NCBI GenBank assembly: GCA_036557665.1
Contig: DATBHG010000017.1
Location: 62,001-126,000, forward strand
Source: VAZQ01 sp036557665
GTDB taxonomy: Bacteria > Pseudomonadota > Alphaproteobacteria > Rhizobiales > Xanthobacteraceae
Direction of reading: 5' to 3'
DNA length: 64,000 nucleotides
Below are positions 19,432-28,279 of this stretch, one piece after another. Below the pieces are notes generated by a model. That model did no database searches. It saw nothing but the letters and a program-made list of their open reading frames with translations, and was not told the origin of the DNA. Position 1 is the first letter of the stretch. Each line of letters begins with the position of its first letter. The translations under genes were made by a program, and so were the position numbers.

Positions 19432-20772
19432 ATGCGCAAGCTCCTGATTGTGAGCCCGGTTTTTCCGCCCATCGGCAGCGCGGATATGCATCGGGTTAGA
19501 ACTGCGATTCCGTACTACAAAAGGTTTGGTTGGACCCCCACGGTCCTTGCGATCACGCCCGAGTCATCCGGGGCGGTAAGCGATGCCGTTTTGGCCAAAT
19601 CCGTTCCGCCGGACGTGGGGGTGGTGCAGGTGACGGCCTGGGACGAACGAAGGTGCCGTAGGCTCGGGTTTGGGCAGCTGGCCTACCGCAGCCTTCTGCC
19701 ATTGTACCGCGCGGGCAGCGCGCTCCTGGAACGAGGGCGATATGATGTTGTCCTGTTTTCCAGCACGGTTTTCCTCAGTTTCATATTGGGTCCGCTTTGG
19801 GCAAGGCGCTATGGCTGCAAGCTCGTCTACGATTTTCAGGATCCATGGTATCGGGAGCAGTTGAATTTTACCCGAGCTACCGCTCCCGGTTCCTGGTGGA
19901 AATATCGGGTCGATCACTGGTCGGCGCGTTACCTCGAGAAATTCGCAATCAAGAGCGCGGACCACATCATCTCCGTATCCGCTGGATACGTTCGTGACTT
20001 CATGAAGAGATATGCATGGCTGGACGCTTCCAAGTTCACGGTCCTCCCATTTGCAGCAGCCACGGAGGACTATGCTTTTCTTCGCATGCACGGAATCGAG
20101 CATGGCATTTTCCAGCCTGACAGCGCCCTTGTACGCTGGGTCTCCGCGGGCCGAGCAGGGCCGGACATGGATCCGATCCTTGCCGTGTTATTCGAGGCTA
20201 CCGCGCAGATGACGATCAACGATCCGCGGTACGCCGAACGCCTGCGGCTGCATTTTGTCGGGACGAACTATGCCCCGCCCGAGCGCACCTACAAGCTGGT
20301 AGAGCCTCTGGCGCGTCGGTTTGGGGTGCAGAACCTGGTGGAGGAGCATCCGACGCGTGTGCCGTATTTCCAGGCACTTGCACTTTATGCTCAGAGCGAT
20401 GCGGTGTTGCTCATCGGCTCTTTGTCGGCCGACTACACGGCCTCCAAGCTGTTCAACTGCATCATGTCGAAGAAGCCGGTTCTGGCACTTTTTCATCGGA
20501 GCAGTCTGGTGGCGGAAATTGCCCGCGGTTTCCCAAACGTATTTCTTGCGACGTTCGAGCAAAGCCCAACCGAGCCGGAATTTCACGCGCAGGTCCGCAA
20601 GGGAATTGAATGGCTGCGTGCGCCCAAGTTTGATGCTTCCGTGATCGAGGAGAAGCTCGAACCCTGGTCCGCCGAGGAGCTGACGCGACGGCAATGCGCC
20701 ATATTCGACGAGGTGTGTGGAGTGACTCCGACGCCCAGGGCGGAACGGGGTGCATCGGACGCGCGCTCGTGA
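19432..20772 (+). CDS. Glycosyltransferase, GT4-like
   Basis: A 446-aa GT-B type protein beginning MRKLLIVSPVFPPIGSADMHRV, a typical N-terminal strand and loop of glycosyltransferases acting on surface polysaccharide. The middle contains YDFQDPWYREQ and HIISVSAGYVRDFM, and the donor domain has DYTASKLFNCIMSKKPVLALF. Its stop overlaps the GTG of the following glycosyltransferase by four bases (GTGA), so the two are translationally coupled. Sugar specificity cannot be read from the sequence. Confidence 0.85.
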   Translation: MRKLLIVSPVFPPIGSADMHRVRTAIPYYKRFGWTPTVLAITPESSGAVSDAVLAKSVPPDVGVVQVTAWDERRCRRLGFGQLAYRSLLPLYRAGSALLERGRYDVVLFSSTVFLSFILGPLWARRYGCKLVYDFQDPWYREQLNFTRATAPGSWWKYRVDHWSARYLEKFAIKSADHIISVSAGYVRDFMKRYAWLDASKFTVLPFAAATEDYAFLRMHGIEHGIFQPDSALVRWVSAGRAGPDMDPILAVLFEATAQMTINDPRYAERLRLHFVGTNYAPPERTYKLVEPLARRFGVQNLVEEHPTRVPYFQALALYAQSDAVLLIGSLSADYTASKLFNCIMSKKPVLALFHRSSLVAEIARGFPNVFLATFEQSPTEPEFHAQVRKGIEWLRAPKFDASVIEEKLEPWSAEELTRRQCAIFDEVCGVTPTPRAERGASDARS

Positions 20773-22001
20773 GTGGCCCAGGCATCCGCCTCGCCATCAT
20801 CGTCTCGCATCCCGTCCAATACTTCGTTCCATTGTATCAACGCCTCGCCCGGCGCTCCGATGTCGCCATCAAGGTCTTCTTCACGTGGCACGTCGGACAA
20901 GCCGCCGTGGAGGACCGCGGGTTTCAGCAGCCTGTGGCATGGGACATTCCTCTGACGGAGGGATATCCGTTCGAGCTGGTGCCCAACACGTCGGCTCGTC
21001 CCGGGACGCATGGCTTTTTCGGGCTGCGTAACCCCGCGCTGATAGAGCGTGTGACCTCGTGGCAGCCTGACGTAGTCTATATCACCGGCTGGGCTTGGCT
21101 GTCGCACCTGCAGGCCTTGCATACGCTTGCACTGCGCCGCGTACCAACGCTGTTTCGCGGGGATTCCCACCTGCTCGACGGCAAGTCGTCGGGGGTGCGC
21201 GGCCTGATCAAGCGCACCGTCTTGCGCCGCGTGTTCTCCTGGCCCGCCGGCTTTCTGGCCGTCGGCAGCGCCAACGCCGAGTACTACGAATATTTCGGGG
21301 TCGATGCTGTCCGGTTGTACCGCTGCGTCCACTCGATCGATGTCACGCGGTTCGCCCGGCCCGCAGACGCTCTGGAGCGAGAAGCCCGCGATTGGCGCGC
21401 CCGCCTGGGAATTGCCAGCGACCAGAAGGTGCTGCTGTTTGCGGGGAAATTCGAGCCCAAGAAGCGTCCGGTCCAGCTCATGGAGGCGGTGCTGCGCCTC
21501 GGCGATGACAACATCGTGTTGGTGCTCGTCGGGGCCGGCGAGCTGAAGCCCGAAATCGAGCGAATTTCTGCAGCGCACCCGAAGCGCTTCCGAGTGCTGC
21601 CGTTCCAGAACCAGAGCCGCATGCCCGTCGTGTATCGACTTGGAGACCTGTTCGCGCTTTTTTCGTCGCATGACGAGACCTGGGGGCTGGCGGTCAATGA
21701 AGCGCTCGCGTGCGGCCGCCCCGTCCTGGTCAGCGACCGCGTCGGCTGCGCAGCCGACGTAGTGGACAGAAGCTGTGGTCGTGTGGTTGCGTGGGACGAT
21801 TACGCCGCGCTCGAGAGGACGATTGTCGAATTGATGAACGGGGATGCTCTTCCAGCGATGCGGCGTGCCTCGGCGGAACGTGCATGGCACTTTGATGTGG
21901 CTGTAACCGAGAACGAGCTCGTGCAGGCCGTGCAGGGGATCTGCGCGCCGGCACATACGCGCGACGGAGGGGCGCCGCTTCATGCGCATCAGGCTCGCTG
22001 A
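20769..22001 (+). CDS. Glycosyltransferase family 4
   Basis: A 410-aa GT4 enzyme. The N-terminus reads LAIIVSHPVQYFVPLYQRLA and the donor-binding domain has LLFAGKFEPKKRPVQLMEAV and the E-x7-E-like motif ETWGLAVNEALACGRPVLVSD. Start GTG 20769 overlaps the TGA of the upstream glycosyltransferase. The last 20 bases overlap the start of the NMT1-like gene in another frame, so this gene may sit in one transcript with the metabolic operon behind it even though its role is polysaccharide synthesis. Confidence 0.87.
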   Translation: MSGPGIRLAIIVSHPVQYFVPLYQRLARRSDVAIKVFFTWHVGQAAVEDRGFQQPVAWDIPLTEGYPFELVPNTSARPGTHGFFGLRNPALIERVTSWQPDVVYITGWAWLSHLQALHTLALRRVPTLFRGDSHLLDGKSSGVRGLIKRTVLRRVFSWPAGFLAVGSANAEYYEYFGVDAVRLYRCVHSIDVTRFARPADALEREARDWRARLGIASDQKVLLFAGKFEPKKRPVQLMEAVLRLGDDNIVLVLVGAGELKPEIERISAAHPKRFRVLPFQNQSRMPVVYRLGDLFALFSSHDETWGLAVNEALACGRPVLVSDRVGCAADVVDRSCGRVVAWDDYAALERTIVELMNGDALPAMRRASAERAWHFDVAVTENELVQAVQGICAPAHTRDGGAPLHAHQAR

Positions 22002-22875
22002 AAATTTTCGCGCCGTGTTCTACGCCCCGTTCTATGCCGCGCATGCGCTCGGCTTCTATGAGCGCGAGGGGGTCGAGCTGGAGCTCGTCGGCTCGCCCGC
22101 TCCCGCAGCCGCTGCGCCGGCTCTGCTCGACGGCACGATCGACCTGACCTGGGGCGGGCCGATGCGGGTGATGAAAGCCCGCGATGCAGAGCCGGGCTCG
22201 GGCCTGATGTGCTTTTGCGAGGTGGTCACGTGCGATCCGTTTTTTCTGGTGGGTCATGGCCGGCGTCGTGGGCATGAATTTCGGCTCACCGAGCTGTCGT
22301 CCCTCAAATTCGCGAAAGTATCCGAGGTGCCGACGCCCTGGCTGTGCCTGCAGCTTGATTTGCGCGAGCAGGGGCTGGACCCGGCGCGGCTCGATTGCGC
22401 GCCCGACAGCACGATGCGGAACAACCTCGAGAAGCTGCGCCGCGGCGAGCTGGACGTGGTGCAGCTGTTCGAGCCATATGCGTCGCTTGCGGTGAAGGAA
22501 GGCGCGGGCGAGATCCTCTATGCTGCCAGCGCGCGAGGGCCAACGTCCTATACGACGTTTCTGGCCACGCGCGACGCGATCGAGCGCAACCGCGATGCCT
22601 TCATGGCCATGACCCGCGGCATTCGTCACATGCAGCGCTGGATCGGCGAATACGGCGGGGAGGACCTGGCACAAGTCACCGCCGGATTTTACCCGGATGT
22701 GGGTCCGCAGATTCTCGCCGCGGCGCTGGCACGCTATCGCGATGCGGGACTGTGGGGGCAAACGACTGCCGTGTCGTTCAGCGGGTTTGCCCGTCTCGCG
22801 GAAAGCTTGCTTGCCGGCGGTTTCATCTCGCGCAGACCGGTATACGAGGACTGCGTCGAGCAGAGCCTGTGCTGA
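21982..22875 (+). CDS. NMT1/THI5-like (ThiY-type) protein without signal peptide
   Basis: A 297-aa type 2 periplasmic-binding-protein fold of the NMT1/THI5 family. Family members bind pyrimidine thiamin precursors, nitrate, sulfonates or similar small ligands. The conserved opening FRAVFYAPFYAAHALGFYEREG is present, but the protein begins only a few residues before it and has no signal peptide or lipobox, so it is predicted cytoplasmic. Three cysteines cluster at residues 77, 79 and 84 (CFCEVVTCDPFF). No permease or ATPase of the matching transporter type is adjacent. It overlaps the glycosyltransferase gene by 20 bases and sits 10 bases before the dihydropyrimidinase-like gene, which suggests a shared ligand class such as a pyrimidine. 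Confidence 0.82.
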   Translation: MRIRLAENFRAVFYAPFYAAHALGFYEREGVELELVGSPAPAAAAPALLDGTIDLTWGGPMRVMKARDAEPGSGLMCFCEVVTCDPFFLVGHGRRRGHEFRLTELSSLKFAKVSEVPTPWLCLQLDLREQGLDPARLDCAPDSTMRNNLEKLRRGELDVVQLFEPYASLAVKEGAGEILYAASARGPTSYTTFLATRDAIERNRDAFMAMTRGIRHMQRWIGEYGGEDLAQVTAGFYPDVGPQILAAALARYRDAGLWGQTTAVSFSGFARLAESLLAGGFISRRPVYEDCVEQSLC

Positions 22876-22885
22876 GATTGATACG

Positions 22886-24307
22886 ATGCTGGACCTGATC
22901 ATTCGCAATGGCGATGTGGTGACGCCCCAAGGGGTCCACCGGTGCGACGTCGCGATAGCCGGTGAGAGGATCGCTGCGATTGCCGCTGCGGGCACTTTCG
23001 ACTCCGCCACGCGGGTCATCGATGCCACGGGACGAATCGTGATGCCGGGCGGGATCGACCCGCACGTCCATCTGCATCACGTCTGGATCAAGCCGGACGG
23101 GACGCCGCTCGTCACTGCCGGCCCCGAGCAGGTCGGGCGCGCTGCATTGCACGGCGGAACGACGACCTTCATCGATTTCGCCTACTGGCGCGACGGCGGC
23201 TCGGCGATCGAGGCAATCGAGACGCGCGACAAGGACTTTGCCGGCCAGAGCCCGTGCGACTGGGCCTACCACCTCATGCTGCATTCGGAGCCGCCCCCGG
23301 AGTTCACCGGTCAGCTCGCGGAAGCGATTCAGGCCGGCTACCCGACCTTGAAGATATTCACCACCAACATTCTTCCTTCGCGCAGCGGACGCATGATCGA
23401 TTTCGGGGACATCTGGGAGGCGTTCCAGGTCCTGGCAAAAGAGGGCGGGCTGGGAGTCATCCACGCCGAGGACAACGACATCGTCATGCACATGTATGGC
23501 AAGCTCGTTCGCGAAGGGCGGGTTGACTTTCAGCATCTTGCCGAGGTCCACAACCAGCTGTCGGAGGACCTGAGCTTTCGGCGGGTGCTGCGGCTGGCCG
23601 AGAGCGTGCCGGGCACCGCGCTGTACATGATGCATGTCTCCGCCGGAACCGGTGTTTCGGCCATCGCCGAGGCGCGCATCAGGGGCCTGCCGATCTACGG
23701 CGAGACGCTGCATCAGTATCTGATCTACTCGAACGAGGACTACAAACGCGTCAACGGCCAGATCTATCACACCTATCCTTCATTGAAATCGCCACAGGAC
23801 CAGCAGGCGCTCTGGCGGGGCACCGTGAGCGGCGATATCCACTGCATTGCGACGGATGAGCTCTGCTGCACCCTCAAGGACAAGACCGTCGGCAGGCGTA
23901 TCGATGACGTGACCGGCGGCAATTCGGGGGTCGAGCCGCGGCTCGGCGTCATGTACACCGAGATGGTCGTGCGCCGCGGCTACACTCTCAACCAGTACGT
24001 CGATCTGGTCTCGACCAATGCGGCAAGGATCATGGGTCTTTATCCGCGCAAAGGAGCGATAGCTGTCGGCAGCGATGCCGATATCGCCATCCTCGACCCG
24101 ACGCGCCGCGGCAAGGTTCGCGCCGCCGATCTGCACGAGACCGACTATACGCCGTGGGAAGGGCACGACATCTTTGCCTGGCCGGTCGCGACCATCCTGC
24201 GGGGCAAGGTCATGGTCGAGAACGGCCGGTATTACGGGACGCCCAACGATGGACGTTATCTCAACCGGAAGATCGCTGCAGAAATACGCAATGGACCCGC
24301 GCTGTGA
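22886..24307 (+). CDS. Dihydropyrimidinase/hydantoinase-like amidohydrolase
   Basis: A 473-aa cyclic amidohydrolase with all binuclear metal ligands of the dihydropyrimidinase family: His60 and His62 (GGIDPHVHLHH), the carbamylated Lys156 (PTLKIFTT), His193 (VIHAED), His250 (MMHVSAGTG) and Asp324 (IATDEL). It should open a cyclic amide such as a dihydropyrimidine, hydantoin or related imide. The loop around Asp324 (DELCCTLKD) differs from the usual DHCPF, so substrate specificity may differ. ATG 22886 is chosen; the open frame to 22697 lies inside the previous gene. The stop overlaps the GTG of the next small gene (GTGA). Confidence 0.92.
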   Translation: MLDLIIRNGDVVTPQGVHRCDVAIAGERIAAIAAAGTFDSATRVIDATGRIVMPGGIDPHVHLHHVWIKPDGTPLVTAGPEQVGRAALHGGTTTFIDFAYWRDGGSAIEAIETRDKDFAGQSPCDWAYHLMLHSEPPPEFTGQLAEAIQAGYPTLKIFTTNILPSRSGRMIDFGDIWEAFQVLAKEGGLGVIHAEDNDIVMHMYGKLVREGRVDFQHLAEVHNQLSEDLSFRRVLRLAESVPGTALYMMHVSAGTGVSAIAEARIRGLPIYGETLHQYLIYSNEDYKRVNGQIYHTYPSLKSPQDQQALWRGTVSGDIHCIATDELCCTLKDKTVGRRIDDVTGGNSGVEPRLGVMYTEMVVRRGYTLNQYVDLVSTNAARIMGLYPRKGAIAVGSDADIAILDPTRRGKVRAADLHETDYTPWEGHDIFAWPVATILRGKVMVENGRYYGTPNDGRYLNRKIAAEIRNGPAL

Positions 24308-24603
24308 TCGACCTCTCCATGGACAGCTTGCGCGATTTGCTGGCGGAAAGCCTGACAGCCTGGCACTTTCGGGGCGACGTCCGCAGCACCGGCGGGGCGA
24401 TCTGGCTGTCCTGCAATGGAGCTGAGATTCGCGTGGAGCCGGCGCCGTCGGGATCACCGTTCCGATGGATGGTGACGGTGAACGGCCGCAAGCGCGCGGC
24501 GCTCGCTCTTCCCGCCGTGCTGCGCCGGGTGCGCGCCGCCCTTGATCCACAGTACGAGCGCTACCAGGTGCGCATCGCGCCTGCGCCTGTCGTTCCCCCG
24601 TGA
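24304..24603 (+). CDS. Conserved-looking 99-aa protein of unknown function
   Basis: No family recognised. It is coupled on both sides: its GTG start overlaps the dihydropyrimidinase stop and its own stop overlaps the GTG of the CobW gene. The predicted protein has a short helix (SLRDLLAESLTAW) followed by beta-strand-like stretches and no cysteines other than one at CNGAE. No signal peptide or membrane segment is seen. Position suggests an accessory or chaperone role for the amidohydrolase. Confidence 0.7.
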   Translation: MIDLSMDSLRDLLAESLTAWHFRGDVRSTGGAIWLSCNGAEIRVEPAPSGSPFRWMVTVNGRKRAALALPAVLRRVRAALDPQYERYQVRIAPAPVVPP

Positions 24604-25604
24604 TTGGAGTCCTCGTGCTGACCGGGTTTCTCGGCAGCGGCAAGACGACGCTTCTGCGCCATCTGCTGCGCCAACCCGCGTTCTCCCGCACCGCTGTCAT
24701 CATCAACGAGTTCGGCGAGGTCGGCCTCGACCATGAGCTGGTGGAGGCCAGCACCGACAGCTTCATCGAGCTGCAGACGGGATGCCTGTGCTGCAAGCTG
24801 CGCAACGACCTGATGGATACCATCGACGAGATGCTGCGCCGGCGCGATCAGCGGCGGGTGCCGCCGTTTACCCGGATCGTCATCGAGACCAGCGGGCTTG
24901 CCGACCCGGCTCCGGTACTTCAGACGCTGATGACCGACGCTGCCGGACGCCTGGCCATTGACGGCGTGGTGACGACCGTGGACGCAGTGAATGCCGCGAA
25001 TGCGCTCGCCAGCGAGCCCATCTCCGTGAAGCAGGTGGCGCTGGCCGACCGCCTGGTTCTGACCAAGTCCGATCTGGCGAACGGCGCTCATCACGGCGCT
25101 CTGCTCGATCGGCTTGCAGAGCTCAATCCGTCGGCACCGCTCCTGACCGCGCATCACGGCAGCATCGATCCCGCTCTCCTGGAAGGTGTGAGCCTTGATC
25201 CGCAGTCACGAGCAGTCGCGCTCGGCAGCCGGCCCGCGGAGGCTGGCAGCGCCCACGGGACTGTGCATGCGCGGCACGGCGCTGAGCTCCAAACCTATGC
25301 CGTCGTGCGCGATGCGCCGATCCACGCCGTGGCATTGACGCTTTTCCTGGAAGTATTGGCCGAGCATTGCGGTGCCGGTCTTCTGCGGCTCAAGGGCATC
25401 GTGGACATTGCCGAGAGCCCCGGCCGGCCCGTGGTCATTCACGGGGTCCAGCACGTCTTTCATCCGCCGGCTTGGCTGCCGCATTGGCCGTCCGGCGACT
25501 GCCGTACCAGGATCATCCTGATCACGCGCGGAATTCCGCGCAGATGGATCGAGCTGCTGTTGGATGCGCTCGAGGCAGAAGTCGCGGCGACGGCGACTCG
25601 CTAA
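24600..25604 (+). CDS. CobW-family (G3E) GTPase, putative metallochaperone
   Basis: A 334-aa G3E GTPase. Walker A is GFLGSGKTT at residues 9-17, the metal-binding CxCC motif is GCLCC (Cys62, Cys64, Cys65), Walker B region is IETSGLADP, and the guanine-specificity motif is TKSD. The C-terminal CobW_C domain is present, with a histidine-rich stretch (HGTVHARHGAE) before it. Relatives deliver zinc or cobalt to target enzymes. Here the direct downstream coupling to a binuclear metal amidohydrolase makes that enzyme a plausible client. GTGA overlap with the upstream gene. Confidence 0.9.
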   Translation: MIGVLVLTGFLGSGKTTLLRHLLRQPAFSRTAVIINEFGEVGLDHELVEASTDSFIELQTGCLCCKLRNDLMDTIDEMLRRRDQRRVPPFTRIVIETSGLADPAPVLQTLMTDAAGRLAIDGVVTTVDAVNAANALASEPISVKQVALADRLVLTKSDLANGAHHGALLDRLAELNPSAPLLTAHHGSIDPALLEGVSLDPQSRAVALGSRPAEAGSAHGTVHARHGAELQTYAVVRDAPIHAVALTLFLEVLAEHCGAGLLRLKGIVDIAESPGRPVVIHGVQHVFHPPAWLPHWPSGDCRTRIILITRGIPRRWIELLLDALEAEVAATATR

Positions 25605-25946
25605 ACCAGGGGCAGCATAAATGCACTTACTGCGCGGCTTACCGGATTCCGGCTCTCTCGGCCGGAATGACGCGCCCGGAAGGGTGACCCATGGGAGCGT
25701 GGTCCCTCGCCTGAGGGTAGGTGCAGAGCGAATAACAATCGCTCCAGCTCCTGTGTCTCGCCAGGAATGGGAGCTCGTGCGCGGAAAACGCGCACTCTGC
25801 GGCGACCGGTGCCTGTAGTCATGCGGTTGGCAATCTCGTATACCCGTTCGCATCGTATTCTCTCGGATCCTCCGCCCGGTTGAAAATGCAGGCCACGGGG
25901 TGGCCGGCGTGGAAGCTGTGTGAGGACACGCAAATCGGAGAAAAAC
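25605..25946 (+). other. Intergenic region upstream of the Liv-type transporter
   Basis: About 340 bases with no credible gene. It contains one perfect palindrome (25646-25668, listed separately). I cannot pick a convincing promoter; one must lie here or in the upstream operon. Confidence 0.5.
25646..25668. repeat. Intergenic palindrome
   Basis: ATTCCGGC (25646-25653) pairs perfectly with GCCGGAAT (25661-25668) over a 7-base loop. The right arm and its flank (CTCGGCCGGAATG) recur at 35073-35085 upstream of the flavoprotein gene, so this is probably one copy of a dispersed repeat. Confidence 0.55.
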
Positions 25947-27158
25947 ATGCAGGTTGCGAGGGACGGGTTCATTCACACCATGGCGGCGGTCGCGCTGGCG
26001 GCTGCAGTTGGCTCGGCAGCGCCGGTGGCCCATGCCGCCGATGTGGTCAAGATCGGGGCTCCTCTGGCGCTCACAGGCTCTCTCGCCGACGAAGCGAAAA
26101 AGCAGGAAATCGTGTGGAACATGTGGCTCGACAAGGTCAATGCGGCCGGTGGAATCAACGTCGGCGGCAAGAAGATGAAAGTCGAGCTCGTCAAATACGA
26201 TTATCAGTCGGACGGTCAGCGCGCCGCTCAGCTGGCCGAGAAGCTCGTCACCGACGACAAGGTGGACGTGCTGCTCTCGCCGTTCGGCTCCGGACACACC
26301 AAGATCGTGGCCACGGTCGCGGAACGTTATCAGACACCCGTGCTCGCCTGTGCCGCTTCCTCGGAGTCGGTGTTCGACCAGAGCTTCAAGCATCTGTTCG
26401 GGACGTTGTCGCCCAATGGCGCCATGACCGATGCCATGGTGGCGTTCTTCAAGAGCAAGATGCCGGCGCTCAAGCGCGTGGCGGTGTTGGGACGCGACGA
26501 CGTGTTCCCGAAAGCCATGGCGCAGGGCACGTCTGCGGCTGCCAAGAAAGCCGGGCTCGATGTGGTCTACGACCAGCTCTACGCGGTCGGCACCATGGAC
26601 CACTCCGCTTCCATGTCGGCGATAAAGGCTGCCAATCCCGACTGGGTCTATGTCACCGGCTATACCCAGGACCTCATTCTGGCCCGCAAGCAGATGGCCG
26701 ATCTCGGCGTCAAGGCGCCGATCGTGACCATGGTGGCCGGTCCCGCCTACAAGGAATACACCGATGGGCTCGGCGCTCTTGCCAACGGGGTGACCAGCTC
26801 GAGCTGGTGGCATCACGCCACCAGCTACAAGGGAATCGGACCGTGGCCGACGACGGCCGACTTTTACAAGGAGTTCGTCGCCAAGCAGAAGAGCGATCCC
26901 GACTACGTCCATGCCTCCTGTGCGGCTGCCACCATCGTGCTCGCAAATGCGATCGAGCGCGCCGGTACGACCGACAAGAGCAAAGTGCGCGATGCGCTCG
27001 CCGCCACCAATATCTCCACGTTCTACGGGCCGATCAAATTCAACGCCCACGGGATGGAGGAGGTCAGGGATCTGCCGATCATCCAGGTCCAGGACAAGAG
27101 CATCAAGGTCCTGCATCCCGCCGATATCAAGAACGGCGAGCTGGTGTTCATGAAATAA
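25947..27158 (+). CDS. Branched-chain-type ABC transporter substrate-binding protein
   Basis: A 403-aa periplasmic binding protein of the LivJ/peripla_BP_6 family. The N-terminus has a Sec signal (hydrophobic AAVALAAAVGSAAPVAHA with cleavage after AHA). The mature part begins VVKIGAPLALTGSLADE, the usual opening strand. ATG 25947 is used; an ATG 27 bases upstream would extend the n-region. It is the first gene of a complete transporter (binding protein, two permeases, two ATPases). Ligands of this family range from amino acids to aromatic acids and urea, and the neighbours suggest a cyclic N-containing compound rather than leucine. Confidence 0.93.
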   Translation: MQVARDGFIHTMAAVALAAAVGSAAPVAHAADVVKIGAPLALTGSLADEAKKQEIVWNMWLDKVNAAGGINVGGKKMKVELVKYDYQSDGQRAAQLAEKLVTDDKVDVLLSPFGSGHTKIVATVAERYQTPVLACAASSESVFDQSFKHLFGTLSPNGAMTDAMVAFFKSKMPALKRVAVLGRDDVFPKAMAQGTSAAAKKAGLDVVYDQLYAVGTMDHSASMSAIKAANPDWVYVTGYTQDLILARKQMADLGVKAPIVTMVAGPAYKEYTDGLGALANGVTSSSWWHHATSYKGIGPWPTTADFYKEFVAKQKSDPDYVHASCAAATIVLANAIERAGTTDKSKVRDALAATNISTFYGPIKFNAHGMEEVRDLPIIQVQDKSIKVLHPADIKNGELVFMK

Positions 27159-27217
27159 GGTTCGCTCCGACCTGCGGTTGAGCTTCTGGATTCAGCGGCG
27201 CAGCAACCTCCGGAATG

Positions 27218-27400
27218 CCTCCCCCTGAAAGGGGGAGGTCGGCGCCCGCCGACCTCGTCGGGGGGCGCCGGGTGGGGGTCAACTCGCGGCGTGGATTATC
27301 ATCAACTGCGCGCGCTGAGGGTCGAACCCCCACCCGACAGCCTTTGCCTCTGCGTAGGGCGGGGGCAAAGGCTGTCGACCTTCCCCTTGCTGGGGGAGGT
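27218..27400. repeat. Cluster of palindromes between binding-protein and permease genes
   Basis: Several perfect or near-perfect hairpins in a row. CCTCCCCC/GGGGGAGG at 27218-27238 has a 5-base loop. GGCGCCC/GGGCGCC at 27241-27269 encloses CCGAC/GTCGG. A 14-base perfect stem, CGACAGCCTTTGCC (27335-27348) with GGCAAAGGCTGTCG (27364-27377), has a 15-base loop. The outer GGGTGGGGGT (27270-27279) can pair with ACCCCCACCC near 27326. This looks like a compound dispersed intergenic repeat and could also attenuate or stabilise the mRNA so that the binding protein is made in excess of the permeases. Confidence 0.7.
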
Positions 27401-27418
27401 ATGCACGCTCTGAATTCG

Positions 27419-28279
27419 ATGGCCTACGTCCAGATCCTGGTGAACGGCGTGGTGCTCGGGGCGCTCTACACCTGTCTCGCCGTGGGATTCTCGCTTGTAT
27501 GGGGCGTGTTGAACATCATCAACATGCTTCACGGGTCTCTCATTATTCTCGGCGGCTATCTGACCTTCTTCGCCTGGCACAGCTTCGGCATTCATCCCTT
27601 GGCGGCATTACCGGTCGTGGCGCTGGTTCTTTTCGCGCTCGGCTATGGGATGCAATTGCTGCTCATCAATCGTGTCGTGCGCGAGCCCGTGCTCACGACC
27701 TTGACGCTGACCTTTGGCCTCGACCTGATCCTCTATAATTTCATGACTGTTTACTACACGGCGACTCCGCGGCGCGTTACGCTCGACCTCGGTGTGGTGG
27801 AGCTCGCGGGCATCGTGATGCCGGTGGACCGGCTGCTCGCCATGGGGCTTGCATTGCTGTTCACCGGCATTCTCTACGTCGTGCTGCGTGGGTCGCGGAT
27901 CGGTCGCGCCATCGTCGCAGTGCGCATGGACCGCGATACGGCGGCGCTCATGGGCATCCGGGTGGATCGCATCTATGCCGTGACGTTCGGGATCGGGGCG
28001 CTGATGGCGGGTGCGACCGGTGCGGTATTCGCGATGCTCTATCCCATCACCACGAATCTGACGACCGCGTTTCTCGGGAAGGCGTTCGTCGTCTGCGTCA
28101 TCGGCGGCCTCGGCAGCGTTCAAGGTGCTTTGGTCGGCGGGATCGTGCTCGGCATCGTCGAAAGCCTTGCGGGCCAGATGGTGGGTCCGCAGCACGCGCT
28201 CACGGTCGGTTTTGCGCTCATGTTGCTGCTGCTCCTCGTCAAGCCGACCGGTCTCACCGGCATCAAGGGCTACGAATGA
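27419..28279 (+). CDS. Branched-chain-type ABC transporter permease (LivH-like)
   Basis: A 286-aa inner-membrane permease with about eight hydrophobic segments, starting MAYVQILVNGVVLGALYTCLAVGFSLVWGVLNIINMLHG, the typical LivH N-terminus. The conserved cytoplasmic loop is ALMGIRVDRIYAVTFGIGALMAGATG. ATG 27419 is preferred; ATG 27401 is in frame but lies right against the GGGGGAGGT of the repeat, too close for a normal ribosome binding site. The TGA overlaps the ATG of the next permease (ATGA). Confidence 0.92.
   Translation: MAYVQILVNGVVLGALYTCLAVGFSLVWGVLNIINMLHGSLIILGGYLTFFAWHSFGIHPLAALPVVALVLFALGYGMQLLLINRVVREPVLTTLTLTFGLDLILYNFMTVYYTATPRRVTLDLGVVELAGIVMPVDRLLAMGLALLFTGILYVVLRGSRIGRAIVAVRMDRDTAALMGIRVDRIYAVTFGIGALMAGATGAVFAMLYPITTNLTTAFLGKAFVVCVIGGLGSVQGALVGGIVLGIVESLAGQMVGPQHALTVGFALMLLLLLVKPTGLTGIKGYE

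Noticed and set aside
25880..27181. A 433-codon frame overlapping the binding-protein gene in another frame
   Set aside because: Low-complexity Gly/Arg-rich translation typical of a shifted frame; the alternative frame has a signal peptide and binding-protein fold.
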